Below are positions 19,701 to 29,718 of a stretch of DNA of 64,000 nucleotides, in pieces. Every line of letters begins with the position of its first letter. The stretch's first letter is position 1. Source of the DNA: Moesziomyces globuligerus (Eukaryota > Basidiomycota > Ustilaginomycetes > Ustilaginales > Ustilaginaceae). A program made the position numbers and the translations under genes. The stretch covers positions 62,001 to 126,000 of the forward strand of contig JARVLF010000016.1 in the NCBI GenBank assembly GCA_030849465.1, read 5' to 3'. The notes beneath the pieces were generated by a model. That model was given only the letters and a program-made list of their open reading frames with translations. It did not search any database and was not told the origin of the DNA.

Positions 19701-20819
19701 CCAGCGGTCGGCCATGCTGCGGAGTCGATCGCGCCGACGCGACTTTGGGTTGGCGGCGTCGTCGCGCAAGCTGAGGCTGAGGTCGTAAAAGTCCTCGTAG
19801 GTGTGCGAGACCTTCTTGCAGCCTTCGCAGACGACCATGCTGGCGAGCTTGCCGCAGAAGAGCAGGTCGAGAAACGGCAGGAGCTCTTCGTCGGAAGGAG
19901 CTGCGACACTCTGTGGGGCTTCCGAGCTGCCTTCAACAGCGCGGCCGTTCTCCTGATCGCCACCGCTGTGGAGAGTGGTGGAGGATGTCGTCGAGGTGGC
20001 AGACGGGTTGGACTTGGTGACGGCAGGTGGGGGGCGCATCTTCTTGATGAGGTCGAGTTCCTCCATGCGGCAGGCGTCGAGCAGATGGCGCATGAGCTCG
20101 TGGCCATCCTGCTGTCCGTATTCGAGGTACTGGTCGTACTTCTTGCCGATCTGGGTGAGCAACCGCTTGGGATTGACATTGACCGAGCTGCGAGCCTTGT
20201 GACCGTCTGTCCAGAACTTTTCGAGTACGTGACGGAAGGCGGTATTGAGGGGCAGATCGAGCACGTCGGGTTCATGTGTAGGCGTGGTCAGAGGAGCTGG
20301 CGCAGCTTGAGCAGCAGATGTGGTGTGCATTCCAGGCTTGATGGTTGCAGCTGGGTCTTGGGCCGGGAGGGTGGAGATGGAAGCGAGGGAGGAATCGAGG
20401 TGGCCGTTGGGATTTGGCGGATGATCGATGCGGCGGCCATGTTCGCCGTCGCTGACCCGGAGTGCGGGGCTCTGTAATCGATTGGGCCATTGGGTGTGGC
20501 GTGAGGACGAGGCGAAAGCAGGAGTGGGAGAGGCGATGTGAATGTCCGGCTGCGCATTCGGAAGCGGAGGTCCCTGTATGAGGAGGCGAAAGTCGCGAGT
20601 GTTGGCGATGGCCTGGAGGACCGAGTTGAGAAAGCAGGTGTTTCCGAGATTGAGAATGCCTGGATGAAAGGAAGGATCGTAGGCGCCAGCGGTGGTCTTG
20701 GAAGGCTTGGAGCCCGAGGAAGAGAAGGAGCCGCCGCGAAGCTGGGGCATGTCGGGCTGATTGGAGGTGGAAGCAGCGGCCGAGCGGGAGGGATTGCCAG
20801 GGAAGATCGGGTTGCCCAT
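16728..20819 (-). CDS. Ubiquitin-specific protease (USP/UBP, C19 family)
   Basis: Deubiquitinating cysteine protease of 1363 residues in one exon. The Cys box is GILNLGNTCFLNSVLQA, with the nucleophile at Cys62. The His box near the C terminus reads HQGSLSAGHYTAYVL and ends in a YMVFYERI strand, as in USP catalytic domains. A USP zinc ribbon can be seen as two CxxC pairs, VVCEGCKK and FACKNCWRL. These catalytic pieces are separated by very long Ser/Ala/Gly-rich inserts, so the catalytic domain is stretched over nearly the whole protein, as in the yeast Ubp1 / USP16-45 type. There is no UBP-type zinc finger before the Cys box. Substrate and localisation are not evident. Confidence 0.93.
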   Translation of the reverse strand: MGNPIFPGNPSRSAAASTSNQPDMPQLRGGSFSSSGSKPSKTTAGAYDPSFHPGILNLGNTCFLNSVLQAIANTRDFRLLIQGPPLPNAQPDIHIASPTPAFASSSRHTQWPNRLQSPALRVSDGEHGRRIDHPPNPNGHLDSSLASISTLPAQDPAATIKPGMHTTSAAQAAPAPLTTPTHEPDVLDLPLNTAFRHVLEKFWTDGHKARSSVNVNPKRLLTQIGKKYDQYLEYGQQDGHELMRHLLDACRMEELDLIKKMRPPPAVTKSNPSATSTTSSTTLHSGGDQENGRAVEGSSEAPQSVAAPSDEELLPFLDLLFCGKLASMVVCEGCKKVSHTYEDFYDLSLSLRDDAANPKSRRRDRLRSMADRWRRATQGRTIVDRKAAAAATAAGAANSSSNTPVGTPRYSETEASDADSSALERKKSTNLLSPDEGTRGRFQLRTRSLRKGAGRHEKLGATSGSEMEPDFPDMASLSLAPSGVSRPYVDSAPASAGEDNGDARTGTRVARMLGSARTADASSRETSPNPGTDRAAAPPFAAGMRPPLRATKSSSHQSAYIARIMADDPTTSASTAAPRKAGTPSPLFDAVAAAASAQGKPLHGMFRSVGPGPRSRDPCADFEPDPKSRGAKRRQRVREEQADTGLIASLRQFTSVEVLDGDNSFACKNCWRLANPPNAQEREQIRRRRRRRGAAAADDDEEDGSEPSSSDADSDREKRKGAAADVTLTGPPSGGGMNGAQMVSSTSQSTLANSSFDSIVTGSSASFSSRQRSDIPTISMTSADASLDDVDRTLHNSTGGVESADGVVARDFAQPSDVAVPATSVATSGNGVVMHPKLGSESSLSSVEVAARQRRSGQAPSGYDTGTETDMSGFSTGMDESNASEGTDTDDKPADGNGDERASAREGPKRSAQSLPRRALKRYLIASAPPVMIFHLKRFQATGRGFVSGLAGFKKIDDQVTFPEYLDITPWLAPPREEYDRRGRLKASSDPLAIRRRAEEEARLAGVDARHVRVEVSGAHARTARNGGHGHKGRKHGMWSWHLHDAGRHNRAGHGGDEKHAGDVDEGPKVHTAAGHEIVPSIIRRPKTEYRLYAVIVHQGSLSAGHYTAYVLSDRIKLKEGQKELVARSAPTSRTNTPAPPGAAASAGGKDAGGLGQFFLGSSRPARTNTASPAAVPIRPASAAPGAVAMTSLASSSSLKGSVSGGSSSHEIQPQTSISSLEDGASQRSASSGVYAGTSGSESAASGPKLVRPTPQLKPMASWDSLDELEQMHAAGGAATPTLATVVSPAALEPAPAVPTVASQNSVAHRHVEPAAHDDDDDVDPRKHDDGRRWVYTSDTIVRAATIDEVLKAKAYMVFYERI

Positions 20820-22104
20820 GGCGGCGACGGAGCGAGCTCAGCGCTGTTGAGCTCTACGAAGAAGCAGCAGTGTGGTTGAGTGGCGTCGAAGCCGAGGCGG
20901 GCAGCAGATTCCGGGTCCGGTAGCGAGGTGTTCAGCAAGTCATTGGCGGCAACCGAAGATGGAGGCCGAGGATGACCGGCGGGCGAGTCGGGTGCAAGTG
21001 AGTGTAGAGGAGCCTTGGATGGAGGTGTTTGCGATGACAATATGGTCCGATGCGAGAAGAAGACGATCCGATGTGTACGACCGAAGGCTCTATTCTATTG
21101 ACTGAGATGGACGAGGCGGAACGAGGCTGGTGGGAGGTGGTTGCGAGCACGGTGAAGACGATCGCTGCGCAGCGCTGCGGCTCCTGTGGGGTTGAACCAA
21201 CGAGGAAGGATGGCGAAGGGAAACCAGCAGAGCTCGACGCGCAGGCAAGGAGGAGGAAGGGATGTTGCGAGACGAGGTGCGCGGGGATGGCCGAACGAGC
21301 TCAGAGCTGAAGCCAGAGCTGAAGCCAGAGCCAACCCGCGGCGGGCTGAGTGAGTCCGAGCTGGCTCGGTCGAGACGAGAGCGTTGGGGCACAAACAGGC
21401 AGCTCAGCGCAGCACAGCACAGCACAGCGCAGCGGCCAAGCAAGCGAGCCGCTCAATTTAAACGAGGACTGGGCTCGTGCCCAACAGCCTCGCAGCCACG
21501 CAGCCACGCAGCCACGAGCCACGCGTCGAGCTTGTTTTCCGCTTTCCGGTCTCCGTTCTCCGCTCTCCGTTCTCCGCCTCTTCGCCTCTTCACTCTGCCA
21601 CTGCCCTGACCGCTTGCCTCGAGCCAAGCTGAGCCATGCGCATCCACCGCCCCTGACGACATTCCCCCTTCAGACACTGCAGTCAAGCCAAAGCCAGGAC
21701 AAAAGTTGCGGAGAAAGAGAGGTTTCGTTGTGATTTTTGGGTTTCCCCCCCGTTCTGAGAAAAAGTGAAAGGCGCAACGAAATGCATAGTACATGGTGGG
21801 TGGGTGTGTGTGTGGGAGGAGCAACGCATCCGCCTGCAGAGCCAGCCACTTGCCCGAAAGTGTGTCCCGTCCGATACGATATCAAAGGCGACGCCGTGCG
21901 ATCAGGCGCTCATCCAAGAGACTGCCCAGAACCGAGGGGGGAAGCAACGAGACAGTCTCGGAGGATCGCGAGTCACATCGGCGACGCCAAGAGAGAGGAC
22001 ACAGGGCCAAGCGGCTGCCGCGCATGCGTGCGTCAAAGGGTGGGAGGAAATGCTGCAGAGAGAGACCGAACCAAGACCGCGACAGGAGGACCAAAGTCCG
22101 CTGT
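20820..22104. other. 1.3-kb spacer with simple repeats
   Basis: It lies between the protease start and the RPL14 stop. It contains short tandem repeats: gagctgaagcca twice near 21305-21328, cacag units about 21410-21430, gcagccac units about 21492-21521, and a CT-rich ctccgttctccg ladder about 21545-21590. No gene is supported. Confidence 0.5.
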
Positions 22105-22941
22105 CTAGGCCGAGGCCTTCTTGACGGCGGGCGAGAGAACGTTGCGGCGCTGCTTCTTGAGGAGCATCACGTTGAAGCGGTCAAAGTCCGAGAGCGAGCG
22201 GCGCGTCTTCATGGCGGCGCGCTTCTTGGCCCAGCCGGACTGCGACCACTTCTCGGTAACCTCGGCCTTCTCGAAGAACTTCTTGACCGCGGTCGAGCCG
22301 GCACCACGGGGCAGACCGGGCACGGTGAGCTTGGTCAGGGTGAGGTGCTTGAAGGGGTAAGCCTGGCGGGCGACACCGGTGGTGGGCGAGTCAATGATGG
22401 CCTGCAGGGTGCGAAGATGGATTTGGTCAGAATCAAGGTCAGTAGTCTGTTGCTTACGACAAGAAGGAGAGAACATCCAATCATCATCCCAGCACAGTTC
22501 TGAATCCCTGCCGTTGCCGTTACTGACTGTCGAAAAGACGAATGCCTTTTGCTAGCCTTCCTAGTTGAACCCAGGTTGTCTGCTTCGGTTGTCGAGCAGC
22601 ACAAACATGCGATCCCATCCATCCACGCGGTGCCTGTCATCGAGTGGATCCGGTGTCGTGCATTCAACGGTTCTTTTCCTCCTGATGACTGCGATGTGCA
22701 TCCATGTGCAACACGATGACGATTTGCTTCCTACTCGTATGCTCCGATGAGCATTGCGATTCCTGCCGCGTGGCTGCTGATCCTTGCTGGAAGATGAAAG
22801 GATGTCGGACGCCGAAGAGATAAAACTTACCCTGTTGTGGTCGATGACCTCGACGATGACGGCGAGCTGGCCGGCGGAGACGCCCTCCTCAACGAGGACA
22901 ACTCGGCCAACCTCGACGTAGCGCTTGAAGGAAGCAGGCAT
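22105..22941 (-). CDS. RPL14: 60S ribosomal protein L14 (eL14)
   Basis: Structural protein of the large ribosomal subunit, 135 residues. Exon 1 is 22831-22941 (37 codons, MPASFKRYVEVGRVV...) and exon 2 is 22105-22401, joined in phase 0 across a 429-nt GTAAGT...CAG intron. Exon 1 encodes the KOW-like beta-barrel start with VLVEEG and AVIVEVIDHNR. Exon 2 carries the conserved PRGAGSTAVKKFFEKA segment and the basic helical tail, ending KKASA. The length matches the family. The position of the intron early in the gene follows the usual fungal ribosomal-protein layout. Confidence 0.95.
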
Positions 22942-23204
22942 TGTGTATGATCTGCAGGAGGTGGATGTGGCAGCGGCGTAGAGGGAGGGTTGGAAGGGTC
23001 AGTTGGTGGTTCTCCGCGAAGCCGCAGTGTGGAACGCATCAATCGCATCTGCCATCTGCGTCGTTGCTGTGGTCGATGCAAAGGTCGGTGTAGAAGAGCG
23101 GCGCAGGAGACAGGCAGTGATGTAGACTTGTGCTTTTGCCTGTCGCTGAATCTAGCCGTGGGCCAGCAATGCAATCGTTCCACTACGAAGATAGGCTCTG
23201 TTCT

Positions 23205-23244
23205 GCTGGCGGGCTGGCGGGCTGGCGGGCTGGCGGGCTGGCGG
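23205..23244. repeat. Tandem repeat, 5 x 8 bp
   Basis: Five perfect copies of gctggcgg in the spacer upstream of RPL14. It is a microsatellite-like array with no sign of coding. Confidence 0.9.
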
Positions 23245-24452
23245 CAGAGGTTTCCGCGCAGTCGAATGCTGGACGTACGTCTCGAGTTTCTCGATGAAAC
23301 GGGGCTGCGAATGTAGCAGACGAGCGTCTCCTACCGTGTCGCTTCAGACAAGCATCGACTCGTGTCTGTGCTCAGCGCCCAGCCGTTTGATACTGAATGC
23401 GACCGAATCTCCAGTAGAGGAAGATGTGCATGCGGAGGTGGGTTTTCTGTTGCAATGGCGAATGCTCGTTGGGTGCTGCGGTGCGAACGTTGCTGGTGGA
23501 TTGGCCTTTTGTCGGATGCTGATGACGCGTGCTGGACCGCTGCTACGATGCGATGGGCGGCGATGGATGCGATCGTACGTACGAATGCGAGCGATGGCGG
23601 TGCGATTGAGCTGGTAGGGTATACTTACGATCTTGAGATGGTGGGTGATGGGCGTGACGAGGGTGGAGTTGGGGACAGCGACGAACAACCTGGTCTCTGG
23701 GCGGTGGCTGCGTTGACGCTCTAGGCTTGGCTGGCTAACAGGCTGGCTTGGTTGCAGATCGGTCTGAGTCTTGCGAGTGCGAATCCCTTCCTGGCTTGCC
23801 CAGCACACTCAGACGCCAACCTTCGAGCGTGATGAGCCGCCAGGCCCTGGCCCAGTCCGCGGGCCAGAGAGACAGCCTCAGCTGTGCGGCGAGGGCAGCT
23901 CACTGCGAATTCCAAGGCTGGAATTTCGCGGTAGCTCAAGGCAGGCTCAGGTTTGGATTTGCTCGGCACGTGACTCTCCCACACGCCTTTGCTGTCCTCC
24001 TGTCGCCTTTTGCTCCCTTCATCTTTAGCTCTGGACTTTTAGTCGTGGTGAGAAGCACCATTTAAGAGTCTTACGATACCGTTGGGCCCATACGATGCAA
24101 CACGTTGATCAAGGTTGCGGGAGCGACGATGTTTGGGAAGGGAATCGGTGCGAGAGAAGGTCGGTCCAAAGCTCGGCCGAGGTACACGTGATCAAATTGG
24201 TCAAGCAAGAGGAGCGCCAAATTCAAATCGCCTCGCGCTGAATTGTGAGGCTACGCCGTCTAGCGCTGTACTGGCCTGGACCGCAGGAGAGGCAGTGAGC
24301 CTCGCCGCCTGCTGGCTGTGGCATGGGCGGCAGCAGCTGGCGTTGCGACTGGAAGCCAGAGCTGCAGGCCAGAGTCGGGCTCGCTGATGCGCGCAAGACT
24401 GTGTGGCCCACTGCGCCCAGCTGTCGCCTGCAGCTCAGCTTGGGCGAGACAG

Positions 24453-24485
24453 GCCAGCCAGTCAGCCAGCCAGCCAGCCAGCCAG
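24453..24485. repeat. CCAG tetranucleotide repeat
   Basis: About eight ccag/gcca units, with one interruption, in the RPL14-RPL44 spacer about 370 bp before the RPL44 start. Confidence 0.85.
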
Positions 24486-24848
24486 TGTGCGTGACGCCGT
24501 GCGCTCGCCATCATACCGAACGAGCGACCGCGGCTGTTCGCTTGCTCTTTCCCCACCAATCCTCAAGCCATCGTTCAATAGCGTAAGTATTCGACACATA
24601 TCGAACCATCGACACACTCCGACCACACCAACACGCCGACCGCTGCGGCACCATCGATCCGCACCGCTGCACACGTCCGGCACTCGGAATTCTCGCCTCG
24701 CTTTTCCGCCCAGCAGCACGCTTCCGTCAGCCACGTTTCGCTCGTCCAGCACCTTCCAGAACCAACGGTCCTAATACCTCTACCATCTCCATCCTCCCTA
24801 CTGTCATCTCGACGCTGGTTCATCACACCGTCCTACCACTGCAGAAAA

Positions 24849-25749
24849 ATGGTCAACGTTCCTAAGACGCGCAGGACTTACTGCAAGGGCAAGCCCTGCA
24901 AGAAGCACACGTGAGTACCATTCATCTTCAGCCACCGCAGCACCAGCACAGCATGCACCGCACACCGCCCTACCAAGCATGACGAGGAGGGAAGCACCGC
25001 ACGAGCAAAGCTTGGAAGTTGGACATGTTAGGAACTCCCCCACGACGGAAACGGGTGATGGCGAGTGCAATGCAGAGGCCGGCAGATAGCGATGACGACA
25101 CTTCAAACAGATCAGGAGGACAGGCTCGCAGCACGGAAAGATGGAAGAAGCTCCTGGCAGTTTGCGGCATTCTCACTCGGGCCACAGTCGCGCACATCTC
25201 GTCTCGCCAAAGAGACTGCATCGGTATCGATTGGTGGAAACCGGATGGCGGTCTTGCAGACTGGAAAGCGCGCACCAGACTGTATCGACGGTACCGTCAA
25301 TGGAGTAGGCAAGCGACGCCAGGACTTGGTCGGCTCAGCACGCAGGACCACGCAGGATGGGAGCTTGTGGTCTGCTTGGATAGGACGGTGTCAGTTCGGA
25401 ATGCTGCTGGTCACGGTGCTGCGGCTAGCATGACCCAGACGATGTACATTTGTACTGACAACGCGGCCGTTTTGGCATCGACCTCATCAGCCCTCACAAG
25501 ATCACCCAGTACAAGACTGGTAAGGCTTCGCTCTACGCTCAGGGTAAGCGTCGTTACGACAGGAAGCAGAAGGGTTACGGTGGTCAGACCAAGCCCGTCT
25601 TCCACAAGAAGGCCAAGACCACCAAGAAGGTCGTCCTGCGTCTCGAGTGCACCCAGTGCAAGTACCGCTCGCACGTTGCCCTCAAGCGCTGCAAGCACTT
25701 CGAGCTCGGTGGTGACAAGAAGCAGAAGAACGCCGCGCTCGTCTTCTAA
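24849..25749 (+). CDS. RPL44: 60S ribosomal protein L44 (eL42, RPL36A family)
   Basis: Zinc-binding large-subunit protein near the tRNA E site. Exons 24849-24910 and 25491-25749 give 106 residues, the exact family length. The 580-nt intron (GTGAGT...CAG) interrupts a Thr codon after KKH. Zinc ligands appear as CKGKPC near the N terminus and CTQCKYRS...[10 protein letters not shown] near the C terminus. Residue 56 is Pro, within [10 protein letters not shown]. Family knowledge: Pro at this position goes with sensitivity to cycloheximide, while Gln goes with resistance. Confidence 0.97.
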
Positions 25750-26448
25750 GCTCGTCGTCGATCCCTCCACCTCTGCCTCGTTGTTGTCGCTTTTCTACAC
25801 GTGGTGCGGGAGTGCAGTCGGCAGCGTGGTTGCTTCGCTGCTGGCGGTTCCGCATCATGTCGGTCTCTCAAGGATAGCGTCGGTCTAAGGGCGCTCTTTC
25901 CTTTGAAAAAGTTGGATAGCTTTCCCCTTCCTTTGCTTTCCGACGCTGTACTTTTTTGTTCCATCCCTTCCACATCACCATCCACGTTTGCATCACAGAC
26001 ATGAAATGACGTCGCGCTTGGCGTTACGCACATGCCTGGGTATGCGACGTTCCATCCACGCACACATGCGCACACTACACGCACAAAATAAGCATCTCTT
26101 CCCGAATCATCCCTGGCTCGTGTGTCTGTGCCAAGTCAAAACCCCTGAGGCTCCCGACAGCTCATTCGGTGGAGCCTACATCGCTCGAGTTTCGAGGTCT
26201 CGAGGTTCACGGTCGTCGAGTCAAGGCCAGGTGAGGGCGAGATCGTGCGAGTCAAGACTGTCAAGTTGGAGCGTCCCACTCACCCAGCCTCCGCCACGCC
26301 TCCGCCACGCCTCCGCCACGCCTCGGACGATCAAGCTTCAAACATCACCCAGACGACGATACGACGATTTGTGAAGTCTACTGAATTGCAGCCACACAAG
26401 GGAGGAAATAAGGTGATGAGGAACGCAAACTCTAAGGGAGTGGAAGCA
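25750..26448. other. Convergent spacer between RPL44 and ZUO1
   Basis: About 700 bp between two stops. It holds an 11-bp tandem repeat (26287-26319) and otherwise 3' flanking sequence. No gene is supported. Confidence 0.5.
26287..26319. repeat. Tandem repeat, 3 x 11 bp
   Basis: Three perfect copies of gcctccgccac followed by a partial copy, in the spacer between two converging genes. Confidence 0.9.
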
Positions 26449-27819
26449 CTAAGCAAAAGCAGAAGTCTCGATACCAGCCTCCTTAGCCGCGCCGACAAAC
26501 TGGGCCTTGACGGCGTCTGCGCCGCTAGCGGCCTCGGCCTTCTTCCTGTAGTCGGCGAGCTTGGTAGCCTCGAGCTTTTCGCAGAGGGCGTCGAGCTCGT
26601 TGAGCTGAGCCTCGATGACGGCGGGCGTAGGTGCAGCAGCCTGGAAGTAGTTGTTGTCCGTGATGAGCTTGTTGAGCGCCTTCTTCTCCTTCTTGATGGC
26701 CTTCTTGGCGGCCTCCTTGGCCTTCTTTGCATCTGCCTTGGCCGCCTTCTCCTGCTCGGCGGCCTTGGCCTCGTCTTCGGCCTTGCGCTTGGCCTCCTCC
26801 TCGGCCTTCTTCTTGTCCTCGGCCGCCTTGCGCGGGTCGACGGCAGCGGCGGCACCGTTGACGCCGGGACGACCCTTGTTCTTCTTGGCCTCGCGCGCGG
26901 CCTTGTCGTCGGCCTTGAACTGCTTGATGCGCGGGTCGACCGAGAGCGCCTTGTCGACGAGGTTGCGCAGACGCGCGTTGTCCTCCTTCTTTCTGCGCGC
27001 GCGCTCGTTGCGGTTCTTCTTCTCGGTGTAGCGCTTGTCGTCGCGGTTGTCGGAGCCCTCGTTGATCTCCTTGTCGAGGTACTCGAACGAACGCCACGAG
27101 TCAAAGTTGTAGAAGAAGTCGTAGAACTCGTTGACCTGTTCGCGGCTCGAGTTGGCGTCGCCGAGCTGGGGCACGGGCCCGTTCTTGGGCTCGGAGAAGC
27201 GGCCCTCGCGCTCAAAGATGGGGCCCCAGAGCTGGTAGAACTTGTCGGCGGGCTCCTTGCCGGTGGGGACGGCGTCGTCGTCGACCGACTCGTCGACCGA
27301 GTCGAACTGGCGACGCTTCTCGGGGTGGCTGAGGATCTCGTGCGCCTTGGCGATGCACTTGAAGAACGAGTCGTCCGAGGTGAGACCGGACGAGCCGGCC
27401 TTCTTGTCCGGGTGGTGCTTGAGCACCTTCTTGCGGTGAGCGATCTTGATCTGCTCCTGGGTCGCCTTCCAGCGGAGGGACGAGAGGCCGAGGACGGCGT
27501 AGTGGTCCTGGGTCTTCCACTCCTTGGGGTCGCGGGCGAGGAGTTCCTCGGACTCGTCCTCGTCGCCGACGCCGGCGTCGTCATCGGCGTTGGCGGCAGC
27601 GGCAGCGGCGGCAGCAGCGAGCGAATCGGCGATGACCTTGTCGTCCTGGTCGAAGCTCAAGTTGTTGAGCTCGCGGCGCTTGTGGGCGAGGAAGGCGGGG
27701 CCTACGGGCTGGAGCGTGTGGGTAACGGGCGAGGAGAGGGTGCTGGCCGAGGACTGGCCGGGCTTGAAGCCCGCGGGCGCAGCCGAGAGCTCGAAGGGGA
27801 GGTCGACGTAGACAGACAT
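26449..27819 (-). CDS. ZUO1: Zuotin, ribosome-associated J-protein of the RAC chaperone
   Basis: Type C J-protein that, with the Hsp70 Ssz1, forms the ribosome-associated complex and stimulates Ssb on nascent chains. The single exon gives 456 residues. The start at 27819 (MSVYVDLPFEL) is preferred to an in-frame ATG at 27882. The J domain follows DHYAVLGL, with the HPD motif at about 135-137. Next come the zuotin homology region (FYQLWGPIFEREGRFS, FYDFFYNFDSWRSFEYLD), then a basic Lys/Ala/Glu-rich helical segment expected to contact rRNA, and a short helical tail. There are no SANT domains, so it resembles fungal zuotin rather than animal MPP11/DNAJC2. It is divergent from seryl-tRNA synthetase. 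Confidence 0.96.
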   Translation of the reverse strand: MSVYVDLPFELSAAPAGFKPGQSSASTLSSPVTHTLQPVGPAFLAHKRRELNNLSFDQDDKVIADSLAAAAAAAAANADDDAGVGDEDESEELLARDPKEWKTQDHYAVLGLSSLRWKATQEQIKIAHRKKVLKHHPDKKAGSSGLTSDDSFFKCIAKAHEILSHPEKRRQFDSVDESVDDDAVPTGKEPADKFYQLWGPIFEREGRFSEPKNGPVPQLGDANSSREQVNEFYDFFYNFDSWRSFEYLDKEINEGSDNRDDKRYTEKKNRNERARRKKEDNARLRNLVDKALSVDPRIKQFKADDKAAREAKKNKGRPGVNGAAAAVDPRKAAEDKKKAEEEAKRKAEDEAKAAEQEKAAKADAKKAKEAAKKAIKKEKKALNKLITDNNYFQAAAPTPAVIEAQLNELDALCEKLEATKLADYRKKAEAASGADAVKAQFVGAAKEAGIETSAFA

Positions 27820-28205
27820 TGTGGCAATGTAGGCGACCGACCGGATGAGATGGATGATGGGAGATGGCAAGCGCACAAGCACAAGCGCACGCCTCTGTTA
27901 GCGGTGCCGCCGAAGCGCCGTTGGTCACAATTCGATTTCTTCCAAAGTGGCACAGCACAACGCAAAGCAGCTGTCTCTGAAAATTTTCCGATCCCTGCGA
28001 GAAGATGGGCACATGTTACGCCTTCAGGTTGAACAAAATGTCGACTTTTTGTCTGGAAGAACGCTCAACCGAGACGGCGCATTTTGACTCGAAATGCGTG
28101 CGTTGCTGCTGCGCATTGTCGACTCGAACCAACACGTCTTGCGCTATCGTAGCTCCTTCCCCCTCTGCCCCCATCAACCCCCCCCCTTTTCCATACACAC
28201 GCATC
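27820..28205. promoter_or_regulatory. Divergent promoter region, ZUO1 / SES1
   Basis: About 390 bp shared by two divergent translation-related genes. The SES1 frame is open upstream to 28005, but that extension is Cys-rich, unlike the family, and ends at the conserved MIDLLLL start, so it is read as leader. Confidence 0.55.
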
Positions 28206-29564
28206 ATGATCGACCTTCTGCTTCTTCAGCCCGACAAGGGCGGCAACCCGCAGCTCGTCAAGGATTCGCAGAAGAAGCGTAACGCTTCCGAGGAGCTCGT
28301 CGACGAGGTGCTCCAGCTGTACAAGAACTGGGTCTCGCTCCAGAAGGACCTCGACGTCGCTCGTCGCGATGTCAACGCCGTCCAGGCCGAGATCACCAAG
28401 CTCCGCAAGGCCAAGGAGAACGCCGACGAGCAGATGGCCAAGAAGAAGGAGCTCGACGCCAAGGTCAACGACCTCAAGCCCAGCGTCGTCCAGGCCGAGC
28501 AGCAGATGAAGTCCAAGGCGATGCAGATCGGCAACATTGTCGGCGACAAGGTGCCCATCTCCAACACCGAGGACGACAACGCAGAGATCCGCAAGTGGCA
28601 TCCCGACGGCCCCAACGCCCAGGTCGAGAAGAAGGAGGGCATCCTCAGCCACCACGAGGTCATGTACCGCCTCGAGCTCTTTGACACCGAGCGCGGCACC
28701 AAGATCTCGGGCCACCGCGGCTTCTTCCTCACCGGCGACGGCGTCGACCTCAACCAGGCGCTCATCAACTACGGCCTCGACTTCCTCCGCAAGAAGAGCT
28801 ACAAGAAGATTATGACGCCCTTCATGATGCGCAAGGAGGTCATGGCCAAGACCGCCCAGCTCGACCAGTTTGACGAGGAGCTCTACAAGGTCACCGGCGA
28901 CGAGGACGACAAGTACCTCATCGCCACCTCCGAGCAGCCCATCTCGGCGCTCCACTCGGACGAGGTCTTCACCGAGCCCGCCAAGCAGCTCCCCATCCGC
29001 TACGCCGGCTACTCGACCTGCTTCCGCAAGGAGGCCGGCTCGCACGGCAAGGACACCTGGGGCATCTTCCGCGTGCACCAGTTTGAAAAGGTGGAGCAGT
29101 TCTGCATCACCGACCCCGCCTCGTCGTGGGAGATGCTCGACCAGATGCTCGCCAACTCGGAGGAGTTCTACCAGTCGCTCCAGCTCCCCTACCACGTCGT
29201 CGCCATCGTCTCGGGCGCGCTCAACAACGCCGCCGCCGCAAAGTACGACCTCGAGGCGTGGTTCCCCTTCCAGGGCGAGTACAAGGAGCTCGTCTCGTGC
29301 TCCAACTGCACCGACTACCAGTCCAGACGCCTCGACGTCCGCTGCGGCTTCAAGAAGCCCGGCGACACCAAGCCCACCTTTGTCCACATGCTCAACGGCA
29401 CCCTCTGCGCCACCGAGCGCGCGCTCTGCTGCGTCGTCGAAAACTGGCAGACACCAGACGGCCTCAGGATTCCCCCGCCCCTCCAGCCCTACATGGGCGG
29501 CCGCGACTTCTTGCCCTACCTCCGTGAACTGCCCAAGAACACCACCAGCCAGAAGAAGAAGTAG
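28206..29564 (+). CDS. SES1: Cytosolic seryl-tRNA synthetase
   Basis: Class II synthetase of 452 residues that charges tRNA-Ser, and tRNA-Sec where present. The N-terminal 110 residues form the long antiparallel coiled-coil arm (KNWVSLQKDLDVARRDVNAV, then KKELDAKVNDLKP) that grips the long variable arm of tRNA-Ser. The catalytic core shows motif 2 (FRKEAGSHGKDTWGIFRVHQ) and motif 3 (LNGTLCATERALCCVVEN). The tail ends in a Lys run, as in fungal cytosolic enzymes. The start at 28206 matches the family start MIDL. It is a single exon. Confidence 0.97.
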   Translation: MIDLLLLQPDKGGNPQLVKDSQKKRNASEELVDEVLQLYKNWVSLQKDLDVARRDVNAVQAEITKLRKAKENADEQMAKKKELDAKVNDLKPSVVQAEQQMKSKAMQIGNIVGDKVPISNTEDDNAEIRKWHPDGPNAQVEKKEGILSHHEVMYRLELFDTERGTKISGHRGFFLTGDGVDLNQALINYGLDFLRKKSYKKIMTPFMMRKEVMAKTAQLDQFDEELYKVTGDEDDKYLIATSEQPISALHSDEVFTEPAKQLPIRYAGYSTCFRKEAGSHGKDTWGIFRVHQFEKVEQFCITDPASSWEMLDQMLANSEEFYQSLQLPYHVVAIVSGALNNAAAAKYDLEAWFPFQGEYKELVSCSNCTDYQSRRLDVRCGFKKPGDTKPTFVHMLNGTLCATERALCCVVENWQTPDGLRIPPPLQPYMGGRDFLPYLRELPKNTTSQKKK

Positions 29565-29718
29565 CGAGGCCAATGCATCTCCCTCACACACACCAGACGG
29601 CCTGACCGGGGTTGGTGCGTTGGTGCGGCGCGATGTTGCAATGCAGAATGACCATCGTGACGGAAAGTGTCTTTTGCTCTGCAGGGTGGAGTGTATTGCG
29701 AGTAGCTGCGGTGTGATT

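Larger units (their letters stand above)
22942..24848. promoter_or_regulatory. 1.9-kb divergent region, RPL14 / RPL44
   Basis: It separates the divergent starts of two ribosomal-protein genes. It contains an 8-mer repeat at 23205-23244 and CCAG repeats at about 24453-24485, and pyrimidine-rich sequence precedes RPL44. Small frames here show no conserved features. Confidence 0.5.

Noticed and set aside
22438..22487. Box C/D-like motifs (ATGATGA and CTGA) in the RPL14 intron
   Set aside because: Only about 38 nt between the boxes, no terminal stem, and no convincing C'/D' boxes.
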